Source: Diphasiastrum complanatum | Taxonomy: Eukaryota > Streptophyta > Lycopodiopsida > Lycopodiales > Lycopodiaceae | Length of the DNA stretch: 64,000 nucleotides | NCBI GenBank assembly: GCA_029204225.1 | Contig: MU832222.1 | Coordinates: 1 to 64,000, forward strand | Direction: 5' to 3' | In this document: positions 43,930 to 56,339 of the stretch, in pieces | Position numbering within the stretch: the first letter of the stretch is position 1 | Layout: each line of letters opens with the position of its first letter | The notes under the pieces: generated by a model | What the model was told of the DNA's origin: nothing | Database searches by the model: none | Seen by the model: only the letters and a program-made list of their open reading frames with translations | Program-made: the position numbers and the translations under genes

Positions 43930-43941
43930 TGGTATCAGAGC
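43930..43941 (+). other. Copia A primer binding site
   Basis: TGGTATCAGAGC, complementary to the 3' end of plant initiator tRNA-Met, directly after the LTR. Confidence 0.9.
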
Positions 43942-44529
43942 TCTTGTGTTTCAGGTTATGAAAGGATCAGTCATCTTTAGCAAGGATTTGGAGGAGCTAC
44001 CAATGCTAGAGCATGCTAGATTGATCTCTACTCAAAAATCAGCATTTTTGCATGTGTAGAAGTGATCTTTTGTAGGTCAAAACTCAATATAGGGTTATAT
44101 ACCTGATCAATTCCGATTTCACACTTGGCTTGCTGAATTTAGATGATTTTTGGTGCATTAGTAAGGTCTCATTAGAGTCTAAAGAAGATATACCAAGTTT
44201 CTAGAAATTGCATGTAGAATTTGAGATATTCAATTTTTTGTGATTTTGTCAAAACCCTAATTTTGATTGGATCTCTAGTTTTTGAGGTTACTGAACTTCA
44301 TTTGAGTGTGTTTCAATCTTAGGAAGTGGCAAGAATCATTAGATTGAGGATAGATCATAGGTTGATCAAGATTTCACTATTCTATGTGTTGATTTTCTAG
44401 TCAGAAGTGCTAGAAGAGATTTGAGAGGTTCCATATCTTTGTGATTTCTTCTTGAGTTCATTTGTTGACATTCAAGAGAGTTCTTTGTGCATTGGAACAG
44501 GTTGAAAGAGAAGATCAGGTCACTTCAAC

Positions 44530-44904
44530 ATGGCTACAAGTGGAGGCTTTATGTTGGAGAGCAATGATAGGCTTACCTCAATCAACTATTCTACTTGGAA
44601 GGTGAGGATGGAGTCCTTATTGGAGATGAATGAGTTGATGGAGATTGTTGTAGGTTTGGAGGAGAGACCAACAACTCAACAAGATCAAGCGAGGTATGAC
44701 AAGAGAGCAAAGAAAGCTCTACACATGATTAAGATGAATGTTACCAATGAACTTCTCAGGGAAGTTGGTAAGTGCACATCATCTTTGGAGGCTTGGGAAG
44801 CTTTGAAGAAGCTTTATGAATCCAAATCTACATCAAGAGTGCTTACTCTTAGAAGGAAAATCTTTCAAAGTTTGCAAAAGAAGGTTCCCCACTTTAAGAT
44901 CTGA
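44530..44904 (+). pseudogene. Copia A gag, truncated
   Basis: From ATG at 44,530 (CACTTCAACATGGCT) the frame gives LTSINYSTWKVRMESLLEM and HMIKMNVTNELLREVGKCTS, a copia gag N-terminus closely related to copia B. It ends after about 120 codons (FQSLQKKV) with a few unrelated residues, where element sequence stops. The break point near 44,885 is a candidate rearrangement junction. Confidence 0.85.
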
Positions 44905-46041
44905 AAGATTTGATTTAGATCTTGCTTTTTCCAAGAGGGCAAATTCAGACTCCCAAGGGATCTCCCGATCTTGCAACATTTCACTTCCAACATCCTACAT
45001 TCCCAAAACCATCCGAAGATCACAACTTTTATCATATGATCTCACCATCCAGGACCCAAACACATCCATTCACCATAAATCATTGTTCAAATTTGTGAGG
45101 CCACACTCGAACACCATCCACCACCATTAGACTTTCCGATTTCTTAAGATTGCAATCTGTGAGATTCCAACTAGAAGACTTATCATTTTGATTAGAACTA
45201 CTCTTCCTAGTTGGCCAATTTTGAAAATATACTACAAGGCATTATCAAGTCATCATCTATATTTCCCACATCCAGATTTCCCATCCTCTACTCCTTCTAC
45301 ACTCTCATTCCCTGAGTTCTCAACATATGCATTTCCCATCTCACCACTTCACATTCCCAAAACCTGTTCCACATTCCCAACTCTTGCTCTTTCATTTATT
45401 TTTTACATTCCCAACTTTTTGCATTCCCCACATCTACCTTCATAGATCTTTTATATTTCCTAACTCAAAATCACAGCCTAATCAGTTTAAAACTTATATC
45501 AACATATGGACCACTCAACAAAAACAAAATTTAAACGTTTATTGCTTTGATAATAAAACAAGTGTTTTAATTGAAGAGAGAGATATATAGTTTGTTGATT
45601 TATTGACAGAAAAAGTATATGTCGCATTGACAATTAAAGAAACCATAAGAAAGGGAGTAATACTTACTAGCACATTAAAACTCGTAAAGAAGAAGTGATT
45701 ACCACATGCAAATAAAATGTGAGAAAAAAGATATCCATATCAACACATGCAAAGAAACTGTCATGAGAAAACCACGTATACACACACATGTGAAAAAGTC
45801 CTAAGTGAGAAACCATTCATATTAACACATGCAAAGAGTATGTAAGAAAGTCTCAGTCTCAGCCGTAGAATGGTAGAATCAGCTTCACTACGGTTGTATG
45901 GCACAAGAAGGCTTTGGGACTGCTCTTTAAGGTTTCTAGAAGATGGTGATGGCAGCTACTTTTAGAAATGAGCTCAGGTATGCAAGTATTCAATTTTTCG
46001 ATCGATGACATTTAAGTCCTTTTTAGGACTGCTTCAGAGAG
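44905..46041. other. No gene recognised; C-rich pyrimidine stretch
   Basis: The part 44,930-45,440 is poor in G and repeats CATTCCC-like words. No domain is seen in any frame. Confidence 0.35.
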
Positions 46042-46554
46042 TTGTATAAATTTGCTCAGAATCCCTACTTGGAGGATGATTGAAGGGCTTTAACTCATAC
46101 ACATGTTGAAGATGGCCTTTTCTCTCAAATGTAACTTTTTGGGCAGTTATGGAGCCCCTCCATCTCCTTAGGAATCTATCTCAGAAATGGCTCCAAGGTC
46201 AGAGACACTGTGGAAAGGAACTAGTGGTCATAAATAGCTCCTTTGACAACGATGGAGGCTTTTTATTTCACTTGCAATTTGTCTTAGCAATGGCTCCAAG
46301 TTCAGATACATTGTGAAGAGGAATTGGTGGTTAGAAATAGCTCCTATGACAACAATGGAGGCTTCCCAATCTTCTTGGAATGTGTCTCTACAATGGTTGA
46401 GAGATCAAATGCACGTTGAAGTTGTCTCTTACTAAAAAGAACAGCTCTTTAGCAGCAATGACAACTCTCTAATCCTTTGTAATTTGCTTCTTCAATGACT
46501 CCAAATCAAAGACATGCTTGAAGCTGCATTTTACTCAAAGAATAGCCTTCTATT
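46042..46554. repeat. 103-bp degenerate tandem repeat, four to five units
   Basis: Unit starts at 46,145 (AGTTATGGAG), 46,248 (AACGATGGAGG), 46,351 (AACAATGGAGG) and 46,454 (AGCAATGACAAC), each 103 bases apart. A weaker unit precedes them. Shared words are AATGGCTCCAA, AGA-ACAT-GTGAAG and AATAGCTC. Confidence 0.75.
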
Positions 46555-47344
46555 AGCAATTATTTTGATAAATATTTGGACTTGTTGCAACAAACGTCAT
46601 AGAAATAATGTTTACATTGTGTAACTAGATACGTGTATCACACCATATGCTACCTTTCCTTGGGCAACTGACATGAATCAAACTTGCTAAACTCATAGAA
46701 GATATACTCACAAATTGCCAAGGCCCTTCAACAGCTATCAATAATTCTTACGTGGATAGAAATATGGAATCTATATTGTTATAGTAGGATGAGGAAGTTA
46801 AATATTGTGATTTTTCATCTACATCCTTTGTCTCAAGTATGGATCTACATCTGCAAAGTTGTTAAGTTGATATTTGATCCAGATTTGCAATTCAACTACA
46901 TCAATTTGTAGAAATCTGCAAGAAATCTTTGTGAAAAGAGATCATATCAACATATTCAGAAGCTACAATAACTTCGACAACTTGGAGCAGATGAAATGGT
47001 GGTTTTACATTTATTCGAGAAAATTAAATACACCTTGAAAAGGGGTGTGAAAATTACAAGTTGTATTAAGTGCATAGGGTAGAATGAATGTCATTTCCTT
47101 CTAACGTATGATTGTAAAGTGGCTACATGCATGTCACCAGTAGGACATTAAATTATTTCTAGCGTGGTGTTTCATATGACATTCACGTAGCAAAGTAGTT
47201 AAAAAACTATTTCTATATATTATCTAACCAATCAACCTTCTATAATGATTTGAGGCAAAACAATCAAGAAGAGATTGTTCTCAATTTTACTCTCATTTTA
47301 GAACTTTATTGTCTAGTCTTGAATGAGTGTTAAATTGAAGGAAT

Positions 47345-47998
47345 TGTGAAGGATTTCAGATCATTCAAGATCCAATCCAAGTCCCAAGTCTTTGGTTACA
47401 ATAAGGAGCAAACCAACAATCCTGCCAATGTAGAAAAATCAGCATCTACATACAAAATGAGATGCAAACTCTAAGAGATATTGATCAAACATGAACCGAA
47501 ACATAAAATATGTTTTCTGTCCGTACAAGTACAGTACCCTACTGTATTTCACACGTGTGGAACCGAAAATAGCAATAAATGATCATTCTACACATAGAAT
47601 TGCAAGATAACACCAAGATAGTGCACCAATGAGTAGTAGAACCCAAAGAGAACCATGTATAATGATGAAATGAGAGAGAGAAGAGAGAAGATGTGTCTCT
47701 CCACGAGTTACATCCTTTTATAGAGTTTCCAAACCCTATTTGGCCACTTGGCTTTCCCTCCAAAATGTAAACCCTACTATTATTGGGTCTAGATTCAATG
47801 TACCCAAAGTTCAAATTTGAATCTCTCTCAAACTTGACTACCAACTTTTCCACACTTTCCAAAAGTGTTTATTGAATGTATTTTAAACTAATATAACTTC
47901 AAAAAGTTTGTCTCTAAGTCTAAAATTAGTTTTGGCCTCTTATTGACAATTTACCAAAATGTGACTAAACTAGACTAAACTAGTTGAAATCTCTCACA
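47345..47998 (-). repeat. Copia A 3' LTR, inverted, 654 bp
   Basis: On the minus strand it starts TGTGAGAG after a purine tract (GAAGAGGGAG, a polypurine tract) and ends CCTTCACA followed by ATTCC (47,344-47,340). No primer binding site follows, so it is a 3' LTR. The 107-codon chance frame inside differs from that of the other LTR at only four residues. CACACGTGTG lies at 47,550-47,559. Confidence 0.9.
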
Positions 47999-48175
47999 CT
48001 CCCTCTTCAACTAGTTTTGGCATAGTTTTTACAATAGAACTTTGATCCAACTTTAGAATGATCTCCATCCTAAGTATAGATCTTCTTTCTAAGGTTCTAA
48101 AGTATCTTTCATAATTGATATAGAGAATAGTGTCCAAATTGGATGCTTCACTATTTCTTACATCAATTTTATACA

Positions 48176-49403
48176 TCAAGATATAACTAGAACATGAAGA
48201 ACCAAATAGAATGTGAATGAAATGATTCCTCCATGTTTAAAACTTTGAACTCTCTGGAAAATTACAGCAACCAAACAATAAATGTGAGTGATGACCATTT
48301 TTTTGCTTGTCTCCTCCAACTTTGTCCTTTCTTGATATGTCTCCACCATAAAACTCCATGAATGAGCCTCCATCTCCATCTTGCCACAAGAAACCATCAA
48401 ACCTTGGAAATCCATGAGTATGTGAGTACATTAATGATGCAAATCCAGCACCACATGACTCCATAAACCAAGTAGGTTGCACTAGTCCATCTTCAAGATC
48501 TACTTGACACAAGAAAATGACCATGAATTCACCAAAAATTGACAATCTCCAAGTATTGGCACCAAGTAATTCAACACTTGAGAACTTAGCCATGGATGAG
48601 TGACATAATGAACCTCCATTAGCTTCATTTCCATCAGCAAAACCAGCCAATAATGCTAGTACAACTCCAACAATAAGATATTGCAAGACAATGTAGCTAG
48701 TTTGTCCATATCTTGACAATTTGCGCACATCCACATGAAATAGCTCAAACACGAGATAGAACAAGTAAAGTCAACTTGAACAACACTTCCTTGCTGCTCC
48801 TTTGACCCAACTTGAGTCTTCAATACGCTGCAAAAACAGATCCAAAACATCTTTGCCAAATAACCTTCCTTTGATGCTCTTGACTAGCTCTAAATTGCCA
48901 CCTTTCCTTTTGTGTTGTTGAAGCCCTTTGAGACCAACCTCTTGATCTTCCTCTTGACCATCAAAGTCATTGAACAAACTTTGTTTTCCAGATCCATTAC
49001 TTGCTTTTTCAGTATGAAAACCATGAGAACCAATATCCACTTGCATAGCATCATCTACACAAGAAAATTCTCCAAAACATGTGAGTAAAGCAAAGTGTGT
49101 CGCTTCCACTTGCATACCTTTCTCTTGATCATCAAAGATATCAAAGATATGAATATCTTCATACCTGAAACTCTGGAAATACTCCCTCTCAAACATATGA
49201 TCTAGATCCAACAAGAACTCATCAATGCTTGATCTTGAATTTCCACAAAGGTTAGTGAAAACAATGTCACCAATGTCACCATCATAAATCAAAAGATAGA
49301 AGGGCATCCTGCTTACCAAAGAATGATGGATAAAAACAACATGTGATGCCAACCTGGAGATCACTATGCATATAACCATGCAACTCACATGATTCATCAC
49401 CAA
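48176..49403 (-). other. Coding-like module, copy c (unrecognised)
   Basis: Minus-strand frames read YLLIYDGDIGDIVFTN, DHMFEREYFQSFRYEDIHIF, LVKSIKGRLFGKDVLDLF, then VDLEDGLVQPTWFMESCGAG. The same words occur in copies a and b. The module lies just upstream of the polypurine tract and 3' LTR of copia A, where RT and RNase H would be expected. I do not recognise the family. Frame changes break it. It may be a captured or element-specific accessory sequence. Confidence 0.5.
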
Positions 49404-51110
49404 AGTGTTAGAAATTACTCCCTAGGTAATCATCTCCAACAATATTGGCTCACAACCATGGCCATGCAGATCCACATCACCCCATAATGCACTCCATTCT
49501 CTCAAGACATGTACCACCTCCATGTACACTCCATGCCACCTACCTCCAAGTAGGCTTGACCCAGCCCTAGGTCACCACACATGATGCACCAACTTAAGAA
49601 CATCCTCTATGCATACAGTAATGTATCATACATGAGCAAATCTAGCATGTCCCTTAGTATCACCCCAATGGACTTGTCATCCATATACTATGTTCACCTG
49701 ATGTCTTCCATCAAGATCACTCCTACTAGACAAACCGAAAACCAAAGAAACATCGTTCACGGGATTCTGAGACTAGTGTCTCCTCCTACCATACTGAGGT
49801 ATATAGCTCTGAGTGACTTTCACTAGGCTTCTCCCTGATCTCACACATTTGGATCTGAACCAACAAGATTCCAACACCTATGCAAGCCTAGACTCATGCA
49901 AATATATCCAAATGCATGAAAGCTAAAGGTAGTAGATGCCTCCCCATCCATGCCAATGCCAATGACTGGCCTCTTGCTGTATCACCATCTTGTACTCCCA
50001 GATGAGCACAGCATGAGGTTCTTGCCATCAGTGTCTCCTCCAGTAGATCACTTACAAACCACTCACCACAATGTTTGCCCTCCAATCACACCCAACGCTC
50101 TCCATCATCTCTAGTCCTGGCTCACAAAGCTTCACGCCTTGTTCATTTTGTGTTTGCAGCTTTTTGATTCCATCATGAATCACTCTTGTAAGTCATGTCC
50201 ATCAACCAATGACTCAAGCCCAATCTAAAATAGCTGCCCCTTGATGATCATCATGTCATCCTACAGTCCTATCCCTATCAAGTATCTCAATGTCATCACT
50301 GATCTCGAAGATCTGAGCATCTACCCTATAGTGCCCCACCTATATTGTCCCAAGCTAGCTCCAAAGTTGCTCTTGTGAATTATTCCAAGCCATTCCCTGA
50401 GAATACACTAATATGTGAACTCCAAAGTCACCATCAAGTCCCTCACATATTGTGCATGCCAATATCACTCCCAATGAACCTATGAGATCTTCCATAGCCC
50501 AAAGCAAAAAACCTACACTTTTCTATCACTGGTATAATGACCCTAAAGGATTGCCCCTACGATGAGGATAGGAAAACACAATAGAAGAGACTATGGAGCC
50601 AAACTGCCCAACCAATCATAGATCAAACCTAGATCTAAGCCCCCAAGCCATGCCATGTGAAGCAAGAGGAGAAGAGAGAAGCTGGTAACCTAAACCCAAT
50701 ATGTCGACGGGAGAATCCCTACCTCATTATATAGAGAGTAGAGTCCTGTGCATGCAACCATGCAACCCCCATGCAGGTCAACTATAAATAGGTCTCATCT
50801 CTTCATGCAGTCCTCCTGCCTATGTCCATCACACAGACATGCAATACTCCATATGTCTCAATTAGAGTGTGTAGGTCCTCTCAAGGTAATTAGTCACAAA
50901 CAGGCCTTGACATGGAATTAAATCACAGCGTGACCAATAATCTAGAGTACTGGAGGGCCGGTCTACCATATTAGGACTATTCCAAGTCCTTAACCAAATA
51001 TGGCCATAACAATTGGAATCTGCATCATTGATGCAATATTGATAGAAAAAATTGACTTGACTTACCCAGAATAGGTCGTTGAAGTGTATCTCCTTGATGA
51101 AAAACCTAAT
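49404..51110. other. No gene recognised; possible old LTR
   Basis: CA-rich DNA without good frames. Minus-strand 51,013-50,600 begins TGTTATGGCC and contains CTATATAATGAGG near 50,735, which could be an LTR promoter region, but I found no partner LTR. Confidence 0.3.
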
Positions 51111-51116
51111 ACATTG

Positions 51117-51530
51117 CTACACAACTAAATTGCCATATCTCTTGCATTGACAATTGCTCCTTTGCCATACATCCAACTTGGTTAGCAAAAACACAAGCAT
51201 AAAGTTTGAACAATTTACCTTGCCTCTTTCCTTTTTTGCAATCAATTTATCCTCCTTCTTGATCAAACAACCATCACCATCAAACTCCACTTTGAATCCC
51301 TTGTCAAGCATTTGACTCACACTAAGAAGGTTCTTAGTGATAGATGGAATGGAAATAGGAATTGTGGCAATCCCTTTGATTGCACACTCACCATCATTGG
51401 CCGTGTAGATCACCTTTTTATCACCTTCAAATGCCATCAATGATGAATAATACTCCTCTGATATGTCATATGTGATGTAGCTCCACTATCAATCCACCAA
51501 GGTTAAATAACTCCATGATTAGCCAACAAG
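51117..51530 (-). pseudogene. Copia protease / pre-integrase fragment
   Basis: Minus frame shows WWIDSGATSHMTYQRSII (catalytic D-S-G-A), then after one frameshift KKVIYTANDGECAIKGIATI, KNLLSVSQMLDKGFKVEF and CLIKKEDKLIAKKERGK. This matches the protease to GAG-pre-integrase stretch of copia B (61 kb). Gag, integrase, RT and RNase H are not next to it. It lies between modules b and c. Confidence 0.8.
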
Positions 51531-51672
51531 CAAGATGACATAACAAAAGCATTGAATTTTGTTCATCAATGTGAAAAAAGTGGATCTTGAATGGATCCAA
51601 ACTCCCAAAATACTTGGCTAAGATCTTTGCACAACAAGCTACAAAAGCTAGAAATGGCAAAGCATCCTAATG

Positions 51673-52984
51673 CTACAAACAAGTTGTAAGTGAAAGTAAC
51701 CAACAAGTGTTTGCATGCCTCCTCCACATTCCACTATGCCCATAGTGAATCATTATGAATCTCCATGAATGAACCTCCATCACCACCTTGCCTTTGTAGA
51801 TCTCCAATCCATGAAATCCCGAGTGAATGCCAAAATGATGTGTTCTCTGCTCCATTTGAATGATCAAAACCTGAACTTGAAATATCTCCAAGAGATTTGC
51901 ATACAACCCTTGATCCTACATTGTCAACAATTTGCTTGCCAACACTAGGATGCTAGATCTTGAACTTTGCTCAAAAGTAAACATATTGACCACTTCAATT
52001 TCAAGATCTGAATGAATGCATGTACTTGATCATAAAAACCAGCAATTATAACTATTCCATCTCCAAGATCCAAAGAATGCAAAACTATGGAACTAGTTTC
52101 ATTGAATTTTGACAATTCCAACACATGGACATGCGAATGTTCATGCATGAGATTAAACAAGTAAGGTAGAGTAAAAGGACACTTCCTTGCTGCTCCAAGA
52201 ACCTTACTTGAACCTTCAAGAACTGTAAATACAGATCCAAAATGCTTTGCCCATGTGGCTCCCCTTTGATGCTTTTGACTAGCTTCCAATTGCTACTTGC
52301 CTCTTGGTGTTGATGAAACAATTCAAGATCAACATCTTGATCTTCCAACAAAACATCAAGGACTTTGCATTTATAAACATCTTCAGATCTGAACCTCTGA
52401 AGATACTCCCTCTCAAACACATGATTAACATCCCACAAGATCTCATCATTTCTTGATTTCAACCTTTCACTATAGTTAGTGAAAACAATGTCACCATCAT
52501 AAACCAAAAGATAGATTTCTACAATTCTATCCAACATGAGGTAGAGTAGATGAAGGTAAGTATCAAGCCTAATCAAACCAGCCCATTTGAGTTCAAACCA
52601 AACCTCAATGAGCTCACCAATGAGATCTTCCTTTCCTTGAAAAAATTGCCACTCGAGTTGCTCCATGTAGTCTTCTTCATCCAACATTTTGCCATCTTGA
52701 TTATGCATGAACACTCCACCACAATCATAGCATCCTTTGAGTTGATGAAGAGATGTAAGATCCATGCCTTGGATCTTCCCAAGAGTCACTCTTCCTTTGC
52801 CCTTTCCTTCACAAGACTCCCTCTTAATGATCACACCACAAAAGCTAGCAATCTCCCTCTTGATAGTTGCATCAGAAGAAATGCAAGAATCTCGAACATT
52901 ATAAGCCATGAAAAGAATACATAGTACCTTCAACATAAGAATGACTGAAGTACTTTTTCTTGTCAAACCCGGACTTCTAATCAA
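51673..52984 (-). other. Coding-like module, copy b (unrecognised)
   Basis: A long open minus frame (52,984-52,085, 299 codons) with CYDCGGVFMHNQDGK, YLLVYDGDIVFTN, VNHVFEREYLQRFRSEDVYK and LVKSIKGEPHGQSILDLY, continuing in other frames to 51,673 with a GGDGGSFMEIHNDS-like tail. DNA similarity to copy c is clear (for example ACACTTCCTTGCTGCTCC in both). No known domain is recognised. The longest frame is unusually open for such DNA. Confidence 0.5.
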
Positions 52985-52999
52985 TGATATAGGTAATGA

Positions 53000-53790
53000 T
53001 TATGAACCCTCACTATCATTCACAAAAGCATCATTCAAGGTACATCCTACTTTGAGCACTTCACATTCATCTCTCCCTTTTGACTTGAGATCTTCCTCAA
53101 CAAGTCTCATGATAGAATCTTTTGATCTACTTTCTTTATGAATATATGTGACACCACTTATTGCAGAAATGACTTTCTTGGACTCATCACATAAAGATGC
53201 AAAAGAACCTTTTTCTTCAAACATGCTCAAAGCACCATCTTTTTCCAAATGAGTAAATAAGTCATTAGCAACAACCATTTCCAAAGAAGAGTTTTCATCA
53301 CCTCCATTGATGAAGTTAGCTCTCTTCTTACCTTTTCCATTTTTGCATTTGCCATGTAGTTCCATTGAAGAGTCACCAAGACTTGGAAATCTATGAGTAG
53401 AAGAGTTCAAACATGATACTAATTTAGCACCACATGACTCGGAGTCCATTTGACTAGTAGGTAGCACTAGTCCATCTTCAAGATCCGATGGATCCAAAAC
53501 ATTGATCATAGATTCACCAAAAGTTGCCAAGTTAGCACAACAATAACTATCTCCAAGAAGCTCATTAGATCTCAACCTAGATCTAGCATAATGAAGCTCT
53601 TTAGACTTTGCATAATATCTACCAATATTATTGATGCTAGGTATTGCCTTTTGAAAGTTGAGAGAACCACCAACATCCATTTCATTCCTCTTGTTAGACA
53701 TAACAAATGCATCAAGCTTGTAAAGTCTACCTTGTCTATTGTCCCTAGCAATCAAGACATCTCCCTTAGTAAAAGCACCCCGCTCCTCCT
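53000..53790 (-). pseudogene. Copia pre-integrase end joined to module copy a
   Basis: A 251-codon minus frame begins KGDVLIARDNRQGRLYKLDA, the end of a copia GAG-pre-integrase segment. It passes without interruption into the module (LRSNELLGDSYCCANLATFG, DLEDGLVLPT, SESCGAKLVS, STHRFPSLGDSSMELHG). The same words appear in copy c (VDLEDGLVQPT, MESCGAG). In this element family the module therefore follows pre-integrase directly, in the place of integrase and RT. The element sequence stops at about 53,790, next to gypsy 2. Confidence 0.6.
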
Positions 53791-53937
53791 GCCAATTTGA
53801 TGGAACCAGAACCGTATAGAAGTACCGAACAATGGAACTATGGCAATGATCAAGAAGGTAGATCTTCAGGATAGTATGCTATTTATGCTGCCGTGCAACA
53901 ACAAGCATCTAGAAACTAGACCAGAGCACCAATTGGA

Positions 53938-55060
53938 TGCTTTGCATGTGGAGAAAATCACAGAGTTGCATAATGTCCAAATAAAGAAAAATTTGTACCA
54001 TTCTGTCGTGACTGTGGTTATGGGCATTGCTATAAAGCATTAGGGGAGTTCTTAATCCAAAAAAGACCCTTTGTAAAGATTCTTTTTATATTTTTTTCTC
54101 GATTTTTCCTTATACATGGACCAATCAAAACACTCAAATTTGAAATCTACGTAACGTAACTTTTTGAGTCCACATTTTGATTCCACACTAAAAATGACAT
54201 AACTTTTTATTGATAAGTCCAAATTCAGCAGAGTCTGGTGCATTGGAAAGGGCTTGACAAGGGCTTTCCAATGATATCTTAGATGACATACTTTTGAGCT
54301 ATGATTAAAAAGTATGGCAAGTCAAAAGTATTAGTGTTATAATATTTTAATAATATAAACTACATCTTGCACGAATTTTTTAAGGTCTTTTTAAAGCTCA
54401 AAACTCCCCTAATGACTATCCAGCAAGACCGAAGCCACCACCAACTACAGCTCCTGTAAATTTGATAAAATCAAGCGAAGACCAGTAGCTCAGAATAAAC
54501 CAAATGTACCCTTGATGGTGGTCACCAGAGCACAGAAGCAGAAAGAACCAGTAGCAGATCCAGTTTCTGCTGATTCTATATCATTAACTGATATACCAAC
54601 AACATCTGGAGTCTATCCAAATCTTCATGCAGAAAAAAGAAGATATCAGGATATGAGACAAATGTATTTAAACATCTGCAAGAAGAAGAGGAGTTGGAGG
54701 GTGCTAAGGCAATAGCCGAAGTTCGTTCTTCACCATTGCAGCCACCAAGAAATTCACGTACAGATCTGAATGATCAGTTGCATCATCATGAAGAACTCTT
54801 CAAGATGATTGAACCGGAAGCACCGCAAATAGAATTGCTCATGAATATTTTGTCTAGTAAGATCAATATTTCATTGGGAGAGTTCTTGAAGTTGGTGCCA
54901 AAAGCAAAAGAAGTCTTAGCGCAAAAGTTAGCTCAAGCAGAACCAGAAGTCCATCATGAGCCACTTTTTTGTGTTCGATTTGAAGAATCTAATGAAAGAC
55001 TCCATGTCGGAGCAGCTTTGAAAAGTGAACAAAAAATATCACCTATCAATATAGCATAGA
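53938..55060 (+). pseudogene. Gypsy 2 gag, interrupted by a MITE
   Basis: CFACGENHRVA-stop-C at 53,938-53,976 is a CCHC zinc knuckle with a TAA one residue before its last cysteine; CRDCGYGHCYK follows. After the MITE the frame resumes with DYPARPKPPPTTAPV, so the MITE splits gag. Later parts show VVTRAQKQKEPVADPV and MIEPEAPQIELLMNILSSKI. Confidence 0.6.
54039..54413. mobile_element. MITE-like element, 375 bp, with terminal inverted repeats
   Basis: Left end ATTAGGGGAGTTCTTAATCC... and right end ...AAAACTCCCCTAAT are inverted repeats of about 30 bases (both inward to AAAAAGACC). The interior is AT-rich without coding. Gag reads through correctly if everything between AAAG and ACTATCC is removed, which supports an insertion. 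A clear target duplication is not visible, so the superfamily is open. Confidence 0.7.
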
Positions 55061-55079
55061 CAATTTTCTAAGGAAGCAG

Positions 55080-55573
55080 CTGTGATAGATGGCACTTCAG
55101 GAGTTAACCTGATTTATACAAGGCTACGTGCAAAATGGGGCCTTACAAAGATCAAGCATGCGACTTTTGCCATTAAGCTAGCTGATCAAACAATAGTTCG
55201 TCCGTGAGGAATGGTTGAAGATATACTTATCAGAATTGCGGGAGTACAATTTGTCATTACTTTCGTAGTAATGGACTTACAAGAAGCACCAAATGTCTAC
55301 CAAGTCCTATTGGGATGTCCATGGTTACGAGTTGCGCAAGTAATTCATAACTGGGGTACCAGGAAAATCAATTTTGAAAATCGTGAATGTGCAGTCAAAG
55401 TTGATTTTGCAACTTGGACTATCAAACCGGTGGTTCAAAAAGAGGATGATGATTCCTCAACAACGGATCATACTTGTGACCGACTAGAGAAAAATTTGGG
55501 AGTTCACTATGATTCTCAAACGGATACTGTCAACTTGAATGAAGCTCTTGCAACGATTGATTGTACATCATGA
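55080..55573 (+). pseudogene. Gypsy 2 protease
   Basis: The plus frame starts AVIDGTSGVNLIYTRLRAKW (active-site region with D-G-T-S in place of D-S/T-G), then KHATFAIKLADQTIVRP. An in-frame TGA at 55,205-55,207 follows, then IRIAGVQFVITFVVMDL and YQVLLGCPWLRVAQVIHNWG, the flap and I/V-L-G-x-P-W-L end. A single stop splits an otherwise open frame. Confidence 0.75.
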
Positions 55574-56339
55574 TATATGTGTCAACAAGATAATCAGTCA
55601 GATTTGAACGAGATTTCATTATTGGATCGAACCTTGGATACACCGATCACTTTTCCATTGAATGTGCTAAATGTACCATGGATATCAACGGAATCTATAT
55701 CAGATCCGATTTTCATCATAAGTCAAAGCATGACCTCATTCCTGTGAGTCATGCCTTGACTTATGATGACAATGCAGAACTTACTAATGAGCAGATTCTA
55801 AATCATATGAATCCGACCAAATTTGAATTGCATAATGTTCCAGATGAACCAATAATAAAACCGCCCAAAGTAGTTATATTGAAGGAAGACATGATCACAT
55901 GGTCAATGACGAAGAAACAAGCCAAGCAACATTACAATACGGTCTTGAAATGGAAAAATCCTCCTCAAAAGATTGATTCAAAAAATGTGCCACCCTTACT
56001 GGATAAAGACAAAGGAAAACTTAAGGATGATTCTGCAAGTCAACGTTCTAGCAAAACATCACCATCTAGGAAGTCTTCACCTTCAAAGAAGAGTTTATCT
56101 TCTCAGAAGTCATCACCTCCATGATCAATTCATGCTAAGAAGGCTAAGCAAAGATCCAAGACAAGTCCTTTGTCGACAAAGAACAAGCAGATATAGTCCA
56201 ACATGATATGCCCGAACATTTTCAACGTTATACATGGATGATGTGGTTATCATGCTACCTAAAACACATCATGAACCCAAAAAATAGGTGCCAGAGTCGA
56301 AAGATGTTTACGATGGCCCAAGCTAGGACACAACCAATA

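Noticed and set aside
50600-51013. A solo LTR on the minus strand
   Set aside because: It starts TGTT and has a TATA-like box, but no partner LTR, terminal CA or target duplication could be defined.
52550-52924. Plus-strand 124-codon open frame
   Set aside because: It is antisense to module b, which has the longer frame and the repeated words. No domain is seen.
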